A DNA stretch of 12,016 nucleotides. Source: JANJTY01 sp038257155 (GTDB taxonomy: Bacteria > Pseudomonadota > Gammaproteobacteria > Xanthomonadales > Xanthomonadaceae). Below, in pieces: positions 1 through 8,800 of this stretch (position 1 is the first letter of the stretch; the number at the start of each line of letters is the position of its first letter). The position numbers and the translations under genes are program-made. The stretch is from the NCBI GenBank assembly GCA_038257155.1, contig JBBSJP010000076.1, forward strand, positions 1 to 12,016, written 5' to 3'. Below the pieces are notes generated by a model. It worked only from the letters and a program-made list of their open reading frames with translations. It was not told the origin of the DNA and searched no databases.

Positions 1-138
1 AGTCAGAGGTTCCGCCGGCCATGGTTGGCCGGCCCGCGAATCGATCGCGCAAGCGATTGATTTCGCGAAGTCGAGTCCGGACATGTGCCGGACTCGACGT
101 GGGATGACAAGTCCAGGATGGACTTGTTCAGACCTTCC
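1..138 (-). mobile_element. MITE-like structured element, left copy (5'-truncated by window)
   Basis: This is the reverse complement of the element at 9622-9796. It differs by about 6 substitutions and lacks the 23-nt insert at 9650-9672. It folds as consecutive hairpins: 14-21/26-33 (8 bp), 36-48/53-66 (one bulge, one G-T), 70-80/88-98 (11 bp, perfect) and 108-115/119-126 (8 bp). The terminal repeat occupies 121-138. The base after it starts CTAA (139-142), which would be the target duplication if the same four bases precede the element. The outer end lies beyond base 1; by comparison with the right copy, 14 bases are missing. There is no coding capacity, so movement would need a transposase supplied in trans (inferred). 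Confidence 0.75.
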
Positions 139-142
139 CTAA

Positions 143-177
143 CCAGAGGCGCCCTGTTGCATGACAGGGCGGTCTGG
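143..177. other. Stem-loop upstream of mltB
   Basis: An outer stem CCAGA (143-147) pairs with TCTGG (173-177), and an inner stem GCCCTGT (151-157) pairs with ACAGGGC (164-170) around a 6-nt loop. The stems are separated by a small internal loop. No T-run follows on either strand, so it is not a standard intrinsic terminator. It lies between the MITE copy and mltB, and may be part of the mltB leader or a remnant of the upstream gene's 3' end. Confidence 0.4.
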
Positions 178-264
178 GAACGTCGAAGCTTTCCTGTTGG
201 GGTCCGGTTGCGCCCCTGACGTGTAGAATTCGGGCGGTTTTCAGCCTTGGATAAAGCACGCCTC

Positions 265-1272
265 ATGATTTCGCTTCGAACCCCGTTCCTGGTGTGCGTG
301 TTCCTGTTGTGCGCCATATCCCTTCCGATGGCCGGAGCGGCATCCCCAGGGCAGCGCGACACCGCCGCCCTTGATGCTTTTGCAGAGGAAGTCGCAGCTG
401 AGCACGGGCTTGAGCTGGAGCAGGTACGCAGCGCACTGCACAAGGCGCGCTATCAGCAGAGCATCATCGATGCGATGACCCGTCCGGCCGAGGCCAAACC
501 CTGGAAGGACTACCGACCGATCTTCCTGAACCCTGATCGCATCACCCAGGGTCGAGCCTTCCTGGCGGAGCATGCCGAAACCCTGGCCCGGATCGAGCGC
601 GAAACCGGCGTGCCGGCGCAGATCGTGGTTGCGATTCTCGGTGTGGAAACCAGCTACGGCAAGATCACCGGCAAGCACCGCGTGCTCGATGCGCTGTACA
701 CCCTGGGTTTTCACTACCCGCCGCGGCAGACCTTTTTCCGCGCCGAGCTCAAGCACCTGTTTGGGCTGGCCAAGGAACAGGGCCTGGAAGTTGACCAGGT
801 AACCGGCAGTTACGCAGGTGCGATGGGCTGGGGCCAGTTCATTCCTTCGAGCTATCGCGCCTACGCGCGCGACGGCAATGGCGACGGCCGCATCGATCTG
901 TGGAATTCCATTGAGGATGTGTTCGCCTCGGTGGCGAATTATTTCGCAGCGCACGGCTGGGTCGCTGGCGATCCGGTGGCTGTGCCCGCCACGCTGGGTG
1001 ATGGTCTGGATCCCTACAAGCCAGACACGATGGAAGCCAACTTCAGTCTTGCCGACCTGTCCGAGCGCGGCTATCTGCCGCAGGCGGACTTCAGCTCGGA
1101 GCTGCCGGCCACGGTGCTCAACCTGGAGGGTCGCTTCGGCCCGGAGTACTGGATCACCTTCAAGAACTTCTATGTGATCTCGCGCTACAACCGGTCGCCG
1201 CTTTACTCGCTGGCGGTTTTCCAGCTCTCCGAGATGCTCGCCAACGACAGCGCGGTCGGCGCCGCAAGATGA
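265..1272 (+). CDS. mltB: Lytic murein transglycosylase B (GH103)
   Basis: MltB cleaves the MurNAc-GlcNAc glycosidic bond of peptidoglycan in the periplasm and leaves 1,6-anhydroMurNAc ends. The ATG at 265 gives 335 residues. An in-frame TTG at 247 would add six. Residues 1-26 form a signal peptide with a likely AGA/A cleavage. The catalytic motif GVETSYG is at 126-132, with Glu128 as the acid/base by homology. YAGAMGWGQF (183-192) is the family signature. DGNGDGRID (203-211) resembles the EF-hand calcium site of E. coli Slt35. E. coli MltB is a lipoprotein, but here Cys16 is preceded by Leu (FLLC), which does not fit a lipobox, so a soluble periplasmic enzyme is inferred. The stop overlaps the rlpA start (ATGA, 1269-1272), implying coupled translation. 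No strong Shine-Dalgarno is visible. Confidence 0.93.
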   Translation: MISLRTPFLVCVFLLCAISLPMAGAASPGQRDTAALDAFAEEVAAEHGLELEQVRSALHKARYQQSIIDAMTRPAEAKPWKDYRPIFLNPDRITQGRAFLAEHAETLARIERETGVPAQIVVAILGVETSYGKITGKHRVLDALYTLGFHYPPRQTFFRAELKHLFGLAKEQGLEVDQVTGSYAGAMGWGQFIPSSYRAYARDGNGDGRIDLWNSIEDVFASVANYFAAHGWVAGDPVAVPATLGDGLDPYKPDTMEANFSLADLSERGYLPQADFSSELPATVLNLEGRFGPEYWITFKNFYVISRYNRSPLYSLAVFQLSEMLANDSAVGAAR

Positions 1273-2138
1273 GAGTACGGTTGGTGCTGCTGGCGCTAGT
1301 GCTGGCCAGTGGCTGTGCCCGCACGCCGAAACGGCCTGCGCCACCCGCGCCTGCGCCGCCAGCCGAGTCGGGCGGTTTGTACGCGCCACATATCCGCGAC
1401 AGTGGACCGCGGATTCCACCGGATGTCAGCAGGATTCCGGAACCGGTGCCGCAGCGCGAGCCGCTGGCGCGCTATGGCAATCGCAGTCCTTACACCGTGC
1501 TTGGTCGCAGCTACCACGTCATGGATCGTGTTGAAGGGCACGTGGAGCGGGGCGTCGCTTCCTGGTATGGCGAGAAGTTCCACGCACGCGCCACCTCCAG
1601 CATGGAGCCCTACGACATGTACGCGTTCACCGCCGCGCACAAGACGCTTCCCCTGCCTACCTATGCGCGGGTGACCAATCTCGAAAACGGCCGAAGTGTG
1701 GTGGTCAAAGTGAATGATCGCGGCCCGTTCAAGGACGACCGCGTCATCGACCTGTCCTATGTCGCTGCGGTCAAGCTGGGCATGCACATCCAGGGTACCG
1801 CGCGGGTCGAAGTGCGGGTGCTGGAAGGTGGTACACCCTTGCCGGCAAGTGCCAGTGCCGGCGTGCGCCAGGCCGCCGTCATGCAGCCGCCCGAAGGAAC
1901 CCGTCCCTATGTGCAGCTCGGCAGCTTCTCCGACAAGTCGAATGCCGAAAGCCTGGAGCGCGCGCTACGCAAGGAAGCCGGTCTGCGTGACGTGGTGCTG
2001 CAGCGGGTGAAGGTCGATGGCCGGAAGCTGTGGCGGGTGAGGCTGGGGCCGCAGCGAAGCATGGCGGATGCCGCCGAGCAGTTGAACCGGATTCGCGCGC
2101 TGGGCCATGCCGCGGCGCGCATCGTTTACGACAAATAA
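1269..2138 (+). CDS. rlpA: RlpA-family septal lytic transglycosylase lipoprotein with SPOR domain
   Basis: RlpA is an outer-membrane lipoprotein. In Pseudomonas aeruginosa it cleaves peptidoglycan strands lacking stem peptides and helps daughter-cell separation. The 289 residues show a lipobox ending in ASGC with Cys16 as the lipidated residue, then a Pro/Ala-rich linker (18-33). The double-psi beta-barrel domain spans about 93-186. It keeps Glu113, Asp116, His124 and Asp150 in the contexts MEPYD, TAAHKTLP and VNDRGPF, which match the conserved RlpA core. The C-terminal SPOR domain (about 211-287) starts RPYVQLGSF and should bind denuded glycan at the septum. The start overlaps the mltB stop by 4 nt, so the two transglycosylases are probably made together. 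dacC follows after 48 nt. Confidence 0.93.
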   Translation: MRVRLVLLALVLASGCARTPKRPAPPAPAPPAESGGLYAPHIRDSGPRIPPDVSRIPEPVPQREPLARYGNRSPYTVLGRSYHVMDRVEGHVERGVASWYGEKFHARATSSMEPYDMYAFTAAHKTLPLPTYARVTNLENGRSVVVKVNDRGPFKDDRVIDLSYVAAVKLGMHIQGTARVEVRVLEGGTPLPASASAGVRQAAVMQPPEGTRPYVQLGSFSDKSNAESLERALRKEAGLRDVVLQRVKVDGRKLWRVRLGPQRSMADAAEQLNRIRALGHAAARIVYDK

Positions 2139-2174
2139 GGCGCGCTGCTGATCCCGCAGCGTCCATTCGAATTC

Positions 2175-2182
2175 AGAGGAAG
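2175..2182 (+). promoter_or_regulatory. Ribosome binding site of dacC
   Basis: AGAGGAAG lies just upstream of the ATG at 2187. It is the clearest Shine-Dalgarno in the window and fixes the dacC start. Confidence 0.7.
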
Positions 2183-2186
2183 TCCA

Positions 2187-3395
2187 ATGAAACAGTTTGC
2201 CCTCGCCGTTTGCGGCGTATTTCTTGGTGGAGTGCTGATGGCGCAAGCCCCTGTTCCGCAGCCCGATGCCAAACCGGTGCCCGCCGCGCCGGCAACGCCC
2301 GTGCCAGCGACACCCGCGCCGCCCAGCGTCGTTGGCAGCGCCTGGCTGCTGATGGACCACGCCACGGGCCAGGTGCTGGCGGGAGAGAACATCGATGTCC
2401 AGCTCGAGCCGGCCAGCATCACCAAAGTGATGACGTCTTATGTGGTCTCGGCCGAGATCGCGGCTGGCAAGCTGCGGCGCGATGACAAGGTGCGGATCAG
2501 CGAGAACGCCTGGCGCGGTGGTGGCGCCGGTACCGATGGCTCGACAAGTTTCCTGCCGCTAGATTCAGAACAGCTGCTGGATGACCTGCTGCACGGCGTC
2601 ATCATCCAGTCCGGCAATGATGCATCGATCGCGTTGGCCGAACACGTGGCAGGTTCCGAAGCGGCCTTCGCCGACCTGATGAACCAGTACGCTGCACGGC
2701 TTGGCATGCATGGCACGCGCTATGTGAATTCGCATGGGCTTCCGGCCGAAGGACACCACACCACGGCGCGCGACATTGCGACACTGTCGCAAGCCCTGAT
2801 CCGTGATTTTCCCGAGGACTACGCCTACTACCGTCTCAAGGAACACACCATCAACGGCATCAAGCAGCACAACCGCAATTCGCTGCTGTGGCGCGATTCC
2901 AGCGTGGATGGCATCAAGACTGGCCACACATCCGCCGCCGGCTGGTGTCTCGCAGCCTCGGCCGAGCGCGAGGGAATGCGCCTTATTTCCGTGGTAATGG
3001 GTTCCACCAGCGAGAAGCAGCGGGCCGACGACAATCAGGCCCTGCTCAACTGGGGTTTCCGCTTTTTTGAAAGCCACACGCCCTACGCGGCGCGCGCTGC
3101 ACTGAGTGAGTTGCGGGTGTGGAAGTCACCGCTGCTGCAGATGCCGGTCGGCCTGGCCGAGTCGCTGACTGTGCTGGTGCCGCGCGGACGCTATGAGCAA
3201 CTCAAGGCTGAACTGGAGTTGCCCAAGCGCCTGGTCGCTCCGGTTGCCAGGGATGCGCCCCTTGGCACGCTGCGTATCAGTCTGGATGGCAAGCTGCTGG
3301 TCGAGCGCCCGCTACTCGCACTTGAGGAGGCGCCGGAGGCCGGATTCTTTGGCCGCCAGGTCGATGCCCTGCGGCTGTGGTGGGATGGCGAATAG
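2187..3395 (+). CDS. dacC: D-alanyl-D-alanine carboxypeptidase (PBP5/6 family)
   Basis: This enzyme removes the terminal D-Ala from peptidoglycan pentapeptides and so limits cross-linking. It is an S11-family penicillin-binding protein of 402 residues. A signal peptide covers about 1-19. The three active-site motifs are present: SITK at 77-80 with nucleophile Ser77 and Lys80, SGN at 142-144, and KTG at 244-246. A C-terminal beta-rich domain (about 295-380) is followed by a possible amphipathic tail (FFGRQVDALRLWW), which in PBP5 anchors the protein to the inner membrane. An unusual Pro/Ala-rich stretch of about 25 residues (22-47) separates the signal peptide from the catalytic domain. Position after rlpA and mltB supports a shared cell-wall job. 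The symbol dacC follows common usage in xanthomonads; dacA would be equally defensible. Confidence 0.93.
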   Translation: MKQFALAVCGVFLGGVLMAQAPVPQPDAKPVPAAPATPVPATPAPPSVVGSAWLLMDHATGQVLAGENIDVQLEPASITKVMTSYVVSAEIAAGKLRRDDKVRISENAWRGGGAGTDGSTSFLPLDSEQLLDDLLHGVIIQSGNDASIALAEHVAGSEAAFADLMNQYAARLGMHGTRYVNSHGLPAEGHHTTARDIATLSQALIRDFPEDYAYYRLKEHTINGIKQHNRNSLLWRDSSVDGIKTGHTSAAGWCLAASAEREGMRLISVVMGSTSEKQRADDNQALLNWGFRFFESHTPYAARAALSELRVWKSPLLQMPVGLAESLTVLVPRGRYEQLKAELELPKRLVAPVARDAPLGTLRISLDGKLLVERPLLALEEAPEAGFFGRQVDALRLWWDGE

Positions 3396-3405
3396 AACTG
3401 CAGCA

Positions 3406-3972
3406 ATGATCTATCTCGCCTCACGCTCGCCGCGCCGCCGCGAATTGCTGGAACAACTGGGCCTGCAGGTTGGCCTGCTCGAACTCGACGTCCCGGAACA
3501 CGTGCTGCCGGGCGAGCCGGCCGAGGATTACGTCAGCCGCGTCGCGCGGGAAAAGGCTGGTGCCGGATTGCTGCAACTGGCGGCAGTGCAGGGCGCGGTC
3601 GTGATCGGTGCCGATACCGAAGTGGTCCTCGATGGCGAGGTGCTTGGCAAGCCGCGTGACAGCGCGGATGCCGCGCTGATGCTGGGCCGCTTGTCAGGAC
3701 GCAGTCACCGGGTCATCTCGGTGGTATGGCTGCTGGATGCAGGCCGTGAAGCGCGCGCCACGAGTATCTCCGAGGTGCGCTTCGGGGCACTCGACGAGGC
3801 TGACATCGGTGCTTATCTGGCATGCGGCGAGTGGCAGGGCAAGGCCGGCGGCTACGCGATCCAGGGTCGTGCCGCGGCCTTCATCGAGCACTTGTCGGGC
3901 AGTTACAGTGGCGTGATGGGACTGCCGCTGTTTGAAACGGCCGCGCTGCTGCGCCAGTTCGGCATCCGCTGA
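3406..3972 (+). CDS. maf: Maf-family nucleoside triphosphate pyrophosphatase (YhdE type)
   Basis: Maf proteins hydrolyse nucleoside triphosphates to monophosphates and pyrophosphate. The E. coli YhdE subgroup prefers dTTP, UTP and modified pyrimidines and acts as a cytoplasmic house-cleaning enzyme. The 188 residues, near the usual length, carry ASRSPRRREL (5-14), the catalytic-Asp motif GADTEV with Asp70, LGKPRDSADA with Lys81, GKAGGYAIQG (145-154) with Gln153, and GSYSGVMGLPLFET (165-178). The GYAIQG and GLPLFET forms favour YhdE over YceF. The ATG at 3406 gives the canonical MIYLASRSPR start. It begins 10 nt after the dacC stop with no clear ribosome binding site, which suggests coupling to dacC. 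The same frame is open further upstream, but that part is dacC read in another frame. Confidence 0.93.
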   Translation: MIYLASRSPRRRELLEQLGLQVGLLELDVPEHVLPGEPAEDYVSRVAREKAGAGLLQLAAVQGAVVIGADTEVVLDGEVLGKPRDSADAALMLGRLSGRSHRVISVVWLLDAGREARATSISEVRFGALDEADIGAYLACGEWQGKAGGYAIQGRAAAFIEHLSGSYSGVMGLPLFETAALLRQFGIR

Positions 3973-4142
3973 ACAAAATACCATCGGCGCCACCGAACTG
4001 CGCCGTGCACGGCTTCCACCGCGTCGCCGCATGGCAGACACTTGATCCAGCGCGATTGCGTGGTCCCTTGTCCGAACAAGCAGCTCCTGCCAGGCGCCTT
4101 TGCGCCGGCATCTGAAAACCGATAACTGAAAGCAGCCGTCCA
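3973..4142 (+). other. maf-rng intergenic leader with a hairpin
   Basis: This 170-nt gap is the longest before the right MITE apart from the rng-yhdP gap. Its clearest feature is a stem-loop at 4088-4110: TGCC pairs with GGCA and GGCGC with GCGCC around a CTTT loop, with one bulged A at 4092. A weaker 5-bp hairpin spans 4067-4080. No T-run follows, so neither is a typical terminator. The 4088 hairpin would lie about 33 nt upstream of the rng start in a leader. RNase E mRNA is autoregulated through leader hairpins in E. coli; a similar role here is only a suggestion. Confidence 0.35.
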
Positions 4143-5630
4143 ATGAGCGAAGAAATCCTGATCAACGTCACGCCGCGTGAAACCCGCGTGGCAGTGATCG
4201 AGAACGGCATGCTGCAGGAGGTCCAGCTCGAGCGCAGTTCGCGGCGTGGCTATGTTGGCAACATCTACAAGGGCAAGGTGCTGCGCGTCATGCCTGGCAT
4301 GCAGGCCGCTTTCGTCGACATCGGCCTTGATCGCGCCGCATTCCTGCATGCCTCAGACATCCAGCGCAGCTCTGCGGTAGCGGAGGTCGATGGCCTCAGC
4401 GCAGCCGTTGCGATACCGACGCCGGTGCCCCCCATTCTGGAACTGATCCGGGATGGACAGGAGGTAGTGGTGCAGGTGGTGAAGGACCCGATCGGCAGCA
4501 AAGGCGCGCGTCTCACCACCCAGTTGAGCATCCCCTCCCGCTATCTGGTCTACCTGACCGAATCGCGCGTGCTGGGAGTTTCTGCGCGCATCGAGGATGA
4601 GGCCGAACGGGCCCGGCTCAAGTCGCTGATGACCGGGTTGATGGGTGAGGCTGCGGAAGGCTACATCGTGCGCACCAATGCCGAAGGCCAGAGCGCGCAA
4701 GCGTTGTCCGAGGACGTGGCCTACCTGCGTCGGGCCTGGCGGCTGGTCCAGGAAGCGGTTCCGCAAACCCGGGTAGGTGGCTGCGTCTATGAAGATCTGA
4801 CCTTGCCGCTGCGCGCGGTGCGGGACCGCATGCACGACGAAGTGGAAAAGGTTCGGGTGGACTCGCGCGAGACGTTTGAACGCACCCGCATCTTTGCCGA
4901 ACAGTTCATGCCCGAGCTGATCGAACGGATCGAGCACTATCCGGGCGAGCGCCCGATCTTCGACCTGTATGGCGTCGAGGATGAAATCCAGCGGGCCCTG
5001 CAGAAGCAGGTTCCGCTCAAATCGGGCGGTTACCTGGTGATCGACCAGACCGAGGCGATGACCACGATCGACGTGAACACCGGCTCGTTTCTCGGCCAGC
5101 GCAATCTGGAGGAGACTGTTTACCGCACCAATCTGGAAGCGGCGCAATCTGCCGCGCGCCAACTCCGCGTGCGCAATCTGGGCGGCATCATCATCATCGA
5201 CTTCATCGACATGACCGACGCCGAGCATCGCCGTCAGGTGCTGCGGCTGCTGGAGAAGTCACTGGCGCGTGATCATGCCAAGACCACGGTGTATGACTTC
5301 TCTCCGCTCGGCTTGGTCGAGATGACCCGCAAGCGCACCACCGAGAGCCTGGAGCGGCAGCTGTGCGAGCCCTGTCCGGCCTGCAGTGGTCGCGGCAGCA
5401 TGAAGACGGCCGAAACGGTCACCTACGAAATCTTCCGCGAGATCACCCGCGCGGTGCGTCAGTTCGACGCGCAGAAGCTGCTGGTGATCGCTTCGACCAA
5501 GGTGGTTGGCAAGATCCTCGACGAGGAATCCGCGGCAGTGGCCGAGCTGGAGGAGTTCATCGGCAAGTCGATCCGCTTCCAGGCGGACGAGCAGTACGCC
5601 CAGGAGCAATACGACGTTGTCCTGCTCTGA
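4143..5630 (+). CDS. rng: Ribonuclease G
   Basis: RNase G is a 5'-end-dependent endoribonuclease of the RNase E/G family. It matures the 16S rRNA 5' end and cleaves some mRNAs. The 495 residues match E. coli RNase G in length and lack the long C-terminal scaffold of RNase E. An S1 RNA-binding domain spans about 38-128, beginning GNIYKGKVLRVMPGMQAAFV. Arg177-Thr178 (IVRTNAEG) correspond to the 5'-monophosphate sensor. Asp310 (TTIDVNTG) and Asp353 (IIIIDFIDM) are the metal-binding catalytic aspartates. Cys411-Pro-Ala-Cys414 is the zinc-link motif used for dimerisation. The start MSEEILINVTPRETRVA is canonical. Only a weak GAAAG precedes the ATG. Order maf-rng-yhdP is the same as in E. coli. Confidence 0.95.
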   Translation: MSEEILINVTPRETRVAVIENGMLQEVQLERSSRRGYVGNIYKGKVLRVMPGMQAAFVDIGLDRAAFLHASDIQRSSAVAEVDGLSAAVAIPTPVPPILELIRDGQEVVVQVVKDPIGSKGARLTTQLSIPSRYLVYLTESRVLGVSARIEDEAERARLKSLMTGLMGEAAEGYIVRTNAEGQSAQALSEDVAYLRRAWRLVQEAVPQTRVGGCVYEDLTLPLRAVRDRMHDEVEKVRVDSRETFERTRIFAEQFMPELIERIEHYPGERPIFDLYGVEDEIQRALQKQVPLKSGGYLVIDQTEAMTTIDVNTGSFLGQRNLEETVYRTNLEAAQSAARQLRVRNLGGIIIIDFIDMTDAEHRRQVLRLLEKSLARDHAKTTVYDFSPLGLVEMTRKRTTESLERQLCEPCPACSGRGSMKTAETVTYEIFREITRAVRQFDAQKLLVIASTKVVGKILDEESAAVAELEEFIGKSIRFQADEQYAQEQYDVVLL

Positions 5631-5712
5631 GAACCTGACAGGCAAGCGCCCGCGTACTGCGGCAGCCTCCGGACGCCCGCGCCGGCGACGCTCAGCGCAA
5701 GAACTGCGGTCA

Positions 5713-5726
5713 TTTGGCTCGCCAAA
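5713..5726. promoter_or_regulatory. Short dyad in the rng-yhdP gap
   Basis: TTTGGC-TC-GCCAAA is a perfect 6-bp hyphenated dyad in the 192-nt gap between rng and yhdP. It could be an operator or a small hairpin, but one or more dyads of this size are expected by chance in 12 kb. Nothing else in the gap stands out, and no convincing -35/-10 pair is seen. Confidence 0.15.
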
Positions 5727-5822
5727 CTCCCTGGTTTTCACGCAGCGCGCCTTGTCACGAACGCCCCACGACGCCTTCGCAACAGCAGTCGAATTCCTCT
5801 CACGCTCTGAGGCCACGCCGGC

Positions 5823-8800
5823 ATGAGCGGCTGGCGACGAAGATTGCGTCTGCTGCGTCGTTACCTGGTGTTCGGCGCGGCCAGCCTGTTGATCCTGTGG
5901 GCAGTACTGCTGGCCCTGGCGAATCAGCTGCTGCCACTGGCTGCCGAGCATCCGGAACGCATAGCTGCGTGGCTGTCCGAGCGCGCCGGGCGACCTATCC
6001 AGTTCAGCACCTCGCGCGCCTACTGGACTCGCAGCGGCCCGGTTTTCGTGCTGCGCGAACTGCGCGTTGGTCACGGCGAGAACAGCCTTCGGGTCGCCGA
6101 TGCCGAGTTGCTGCTGCGGGTCTACTCGGGCCTGGTTCCAGGCAATTCACTCACCGAATTGCGTCTCAAGGGCGTGCAGCTGGAAGTCGTGAGGGATGCT
6201 TCGCGTCGCTGGCGAGTTACTGGATTGGGCCAGGGAAGTGGCAATCTTGGCCAGATCGAGGCACTCGGCGAGCTGCGCATCGAGGATGCGAATCTGCACC
6301 TGGTGGATGAGCTGCTGGCGCGCGAGTTTCACCTCAAGGGCATGGCGCTGCGTGTGCGAAGTGGCGACAGCAAGCTGCGCATCGGGGGCACCATTCCATT
6401 CGGGCAAGGCGAGCCGCTGCGGCTGGCCGCCGAGTTTCGTCCAGATCAGGGCAGCGGTTCGCTCTATCTCGGCGCCAGCGACGTGGTGCTGGATCAGCAG
6501 TACGCCGAACTTGCCTGGCATGGCGTGGGCTTGCACCAGGCCAATGGCGACATTCATGCATGGCTTGAACTGCAGGACGGCGAAGTGAGCCGCGTGCAGA
6601 CCGAGATCGATCTCGACCTGCTGGCGTTGCGGGGAGTGGACGCGCTGCAGATGGACGGGCTGCAGATTGAACCGCGCTTGGGTCTGGAATCCCTCGGCCT
6701 TGGCGCAAGCTGGCAAAACCTGGGCAACGGGGCCTGGCAGGCCGAAGTAGACCGATTCGACACGGTCGATGCGGGCGTGCAGGCTTCATCGCGCGGGCTG
6801 CGGCTTGCTGGATCCCCCGATGGTCTGCGACTCAGTGCAGAGCAGCTGCCTTTGCAGCTCGCAGCCAGGTTGGCCAGCCTTACCGATCTGCTGTCGCCTG
6901 CACTGCGCGGCAGGCTGTACCAGTCGGCTCCTGCTGCCCTGGCCAGCGAGGTCGCGGTGTTGTGGCCTCGTGAAGGCGGTCCGCAGGGCCACGCCCGTCT
7001 GGATGATGTCAGCTGGATCGGCTCGCGCAGCTTCCCGGGACTTTCCGGAATTTCCGGCCAGCTGCGTGGCGACGGTGCTGGATGGCTGCTCGATATCGAT
7101 TCCTCACGCGATGTGGTGCTGGACTGGCCTGGCGGGATGCGACAGACCGAGACACTGCGACTGTCGGGCGGCGTCGTGGCCTTTGCTGATGGAGATGCGT
7201 GGCGGCTTGCCGCGGCGCCGTTGCGGATCGAAGGCGCGGATTTTGCGATCGACCTGGGTGGCGGTGTGAGATGGCCGCAGGGCGGCAGTCCCATGCTGGA
7301 CCTGGCCGCGCGCCTCGACGAAATGCCGGTTAGCGTCGGACAGCGTCTGATTCCGGCAGGTCGCATGCCGCCCAAGACGGTGGAGTGGCTTGATCGCAGC
7401 CTGCTTGGAGGCCGCGTGACCCTGGCGAGTGCTGCCATCGTCGGCGAGCCACGCAACTGGCCTTTCGCCGAGCATGAGGGGCGCTTCCAGGCGCTGCTGC
7501 GCGGCGCCGATGTGGTGTTGGACTATCACCGGGATTGGCCGCGCGGTGACGACCTGTCTGCCGAGGTGACGTTCCAGAACCAGTCGATGAAGGTGGAATG
7601 GGCGCAAGCCCGGGTGATGGGTGCCGCGGCGCGAGTGCGCTCTGGCGACATCGCGGATTTCAAGCGCGCCAGCATGAACATCGATATCGCGGCCGAGGCA
7701 ACCGGCCCTCAGCTGCTGGATATCCTGCGTGCCAGTCCCCTGCAGCGTCGCTACGGAGCGCAACTGGCCGGGCTCAGCGTCGGCGGCGAAGGATCGGTGG
7801 CGGTCCAGCTGTTCCTGCCCTTTGCCCCGGACCGCGGTACACCGAGAGTCAGCGGCGCAGTCGATCTGCGCGCCGCCGACCTGCGCGAGGCGCGTTGGCG
7901 CCTGGCCTTCGACCAGGCCAGTGGGCGAATTCGTTTCAACGAATCGGGATTTGCAGCCGATGGCCTGAGCGTGCGGGTTGACGGCGAAGTGTCGCATCTG
8001 GATCTCGCGGTGGGCAGTTACACCGCCAACGCAGAGCAGGCCGTGACCGCGGTGCTGCGGGGCCGCTTGCCGAGCAGTGCGCTTCTGGATCGGGTGAACG
8101 GCCTCGACTGGCTGAAAAGCAGTGTCTCGGGTGTCGCCGACTGGCAAATCGAACTGGCAGCAGCGCGCGACCCGGAAACACCCCTGGAGCTGCGGCTAAG
8201 TTCCGATCTGCTTGGGGTGAACATCAATCTGCCTCAGCCGCTGGGCAAACCCGCCGATGTGGCAGGCGAGCTCGATCTGGGACTGCAGCTACCGCTGGAC
8301 AAAGGCACCATCGACCTGCGTCTCAAGGACATCATGCATCTGGTCGGTCGCTGGCCGGAGTCAGCACCATTTCAGGCCAATATCGCGCTGGGTGATGGAA
8401 ATGCCAGTGCGCCGATCGACCAGGGCCTGCATATTCGCGGGAACACCAAAGCGCTGGATGCGCTCGCCTGGGTAGCGTTGGGCATGGGAGGCGAAGGCGG
8501 CGCCTTCAGCCTCGCCGAGATCGACGTCCAGACCCAGCGACTCGACCTGCTGGGACGGGGTTTTGCCGACTCGCGTGTCACGCTCGAGCGCGATGCCGAC
8601 AAGCAGTGGCGGGTCCAGCTCGATGGCCCGGCGCTGCGTGGCGAACTGCTGGTGCCGACCGGAATGGGACCCGAGTTTCCTCTGGTCGGACGCTTCCAGC
8701 GCCTGCACTGGCCGCAGGCCGAGGGCGAGGCCATGGTGCTCGACGCAGTGCGACCCGCGTCGCTGCCTCCCATCGACCTGCGAATCGATGACCTTCGCTT

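Noticed and set aside
197..229. Possible promoter before mltB with TAGAAT at 224-229
   Set aside because: The only -35 candidates give spacers of 10 or 21 nt, so the match is too poor to call.
241..1419. Long minus-strand open frame (392 codons) opposite mltB, and similar ones at 7104-8147 and 8361-9698 opposite yhdP
   Set aside because: They are antisense to clear conserved genes, resemble no family, and are expected in high-GC DNA where stops are rare in the opposite frame.
2143..2161. Hairpin CGCTGC/GCAGCG after rlpA as a terminator
   Set aside because: Six-bp stem with no T-run, and dacC follows at once.
4002..4013. Perfect 12-bp palindrome GCCGTGCACGGC
   Set aside because: A few of these are expected by chance in 12 kb of GC-rich DNA.
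4099..4126. TTTGCG and GATAAC as a promoter for rng
   Set aside because: Only 3 and 4 of 6 consensus matches, and it overlaps the hairpin; not distinguishable from chance.
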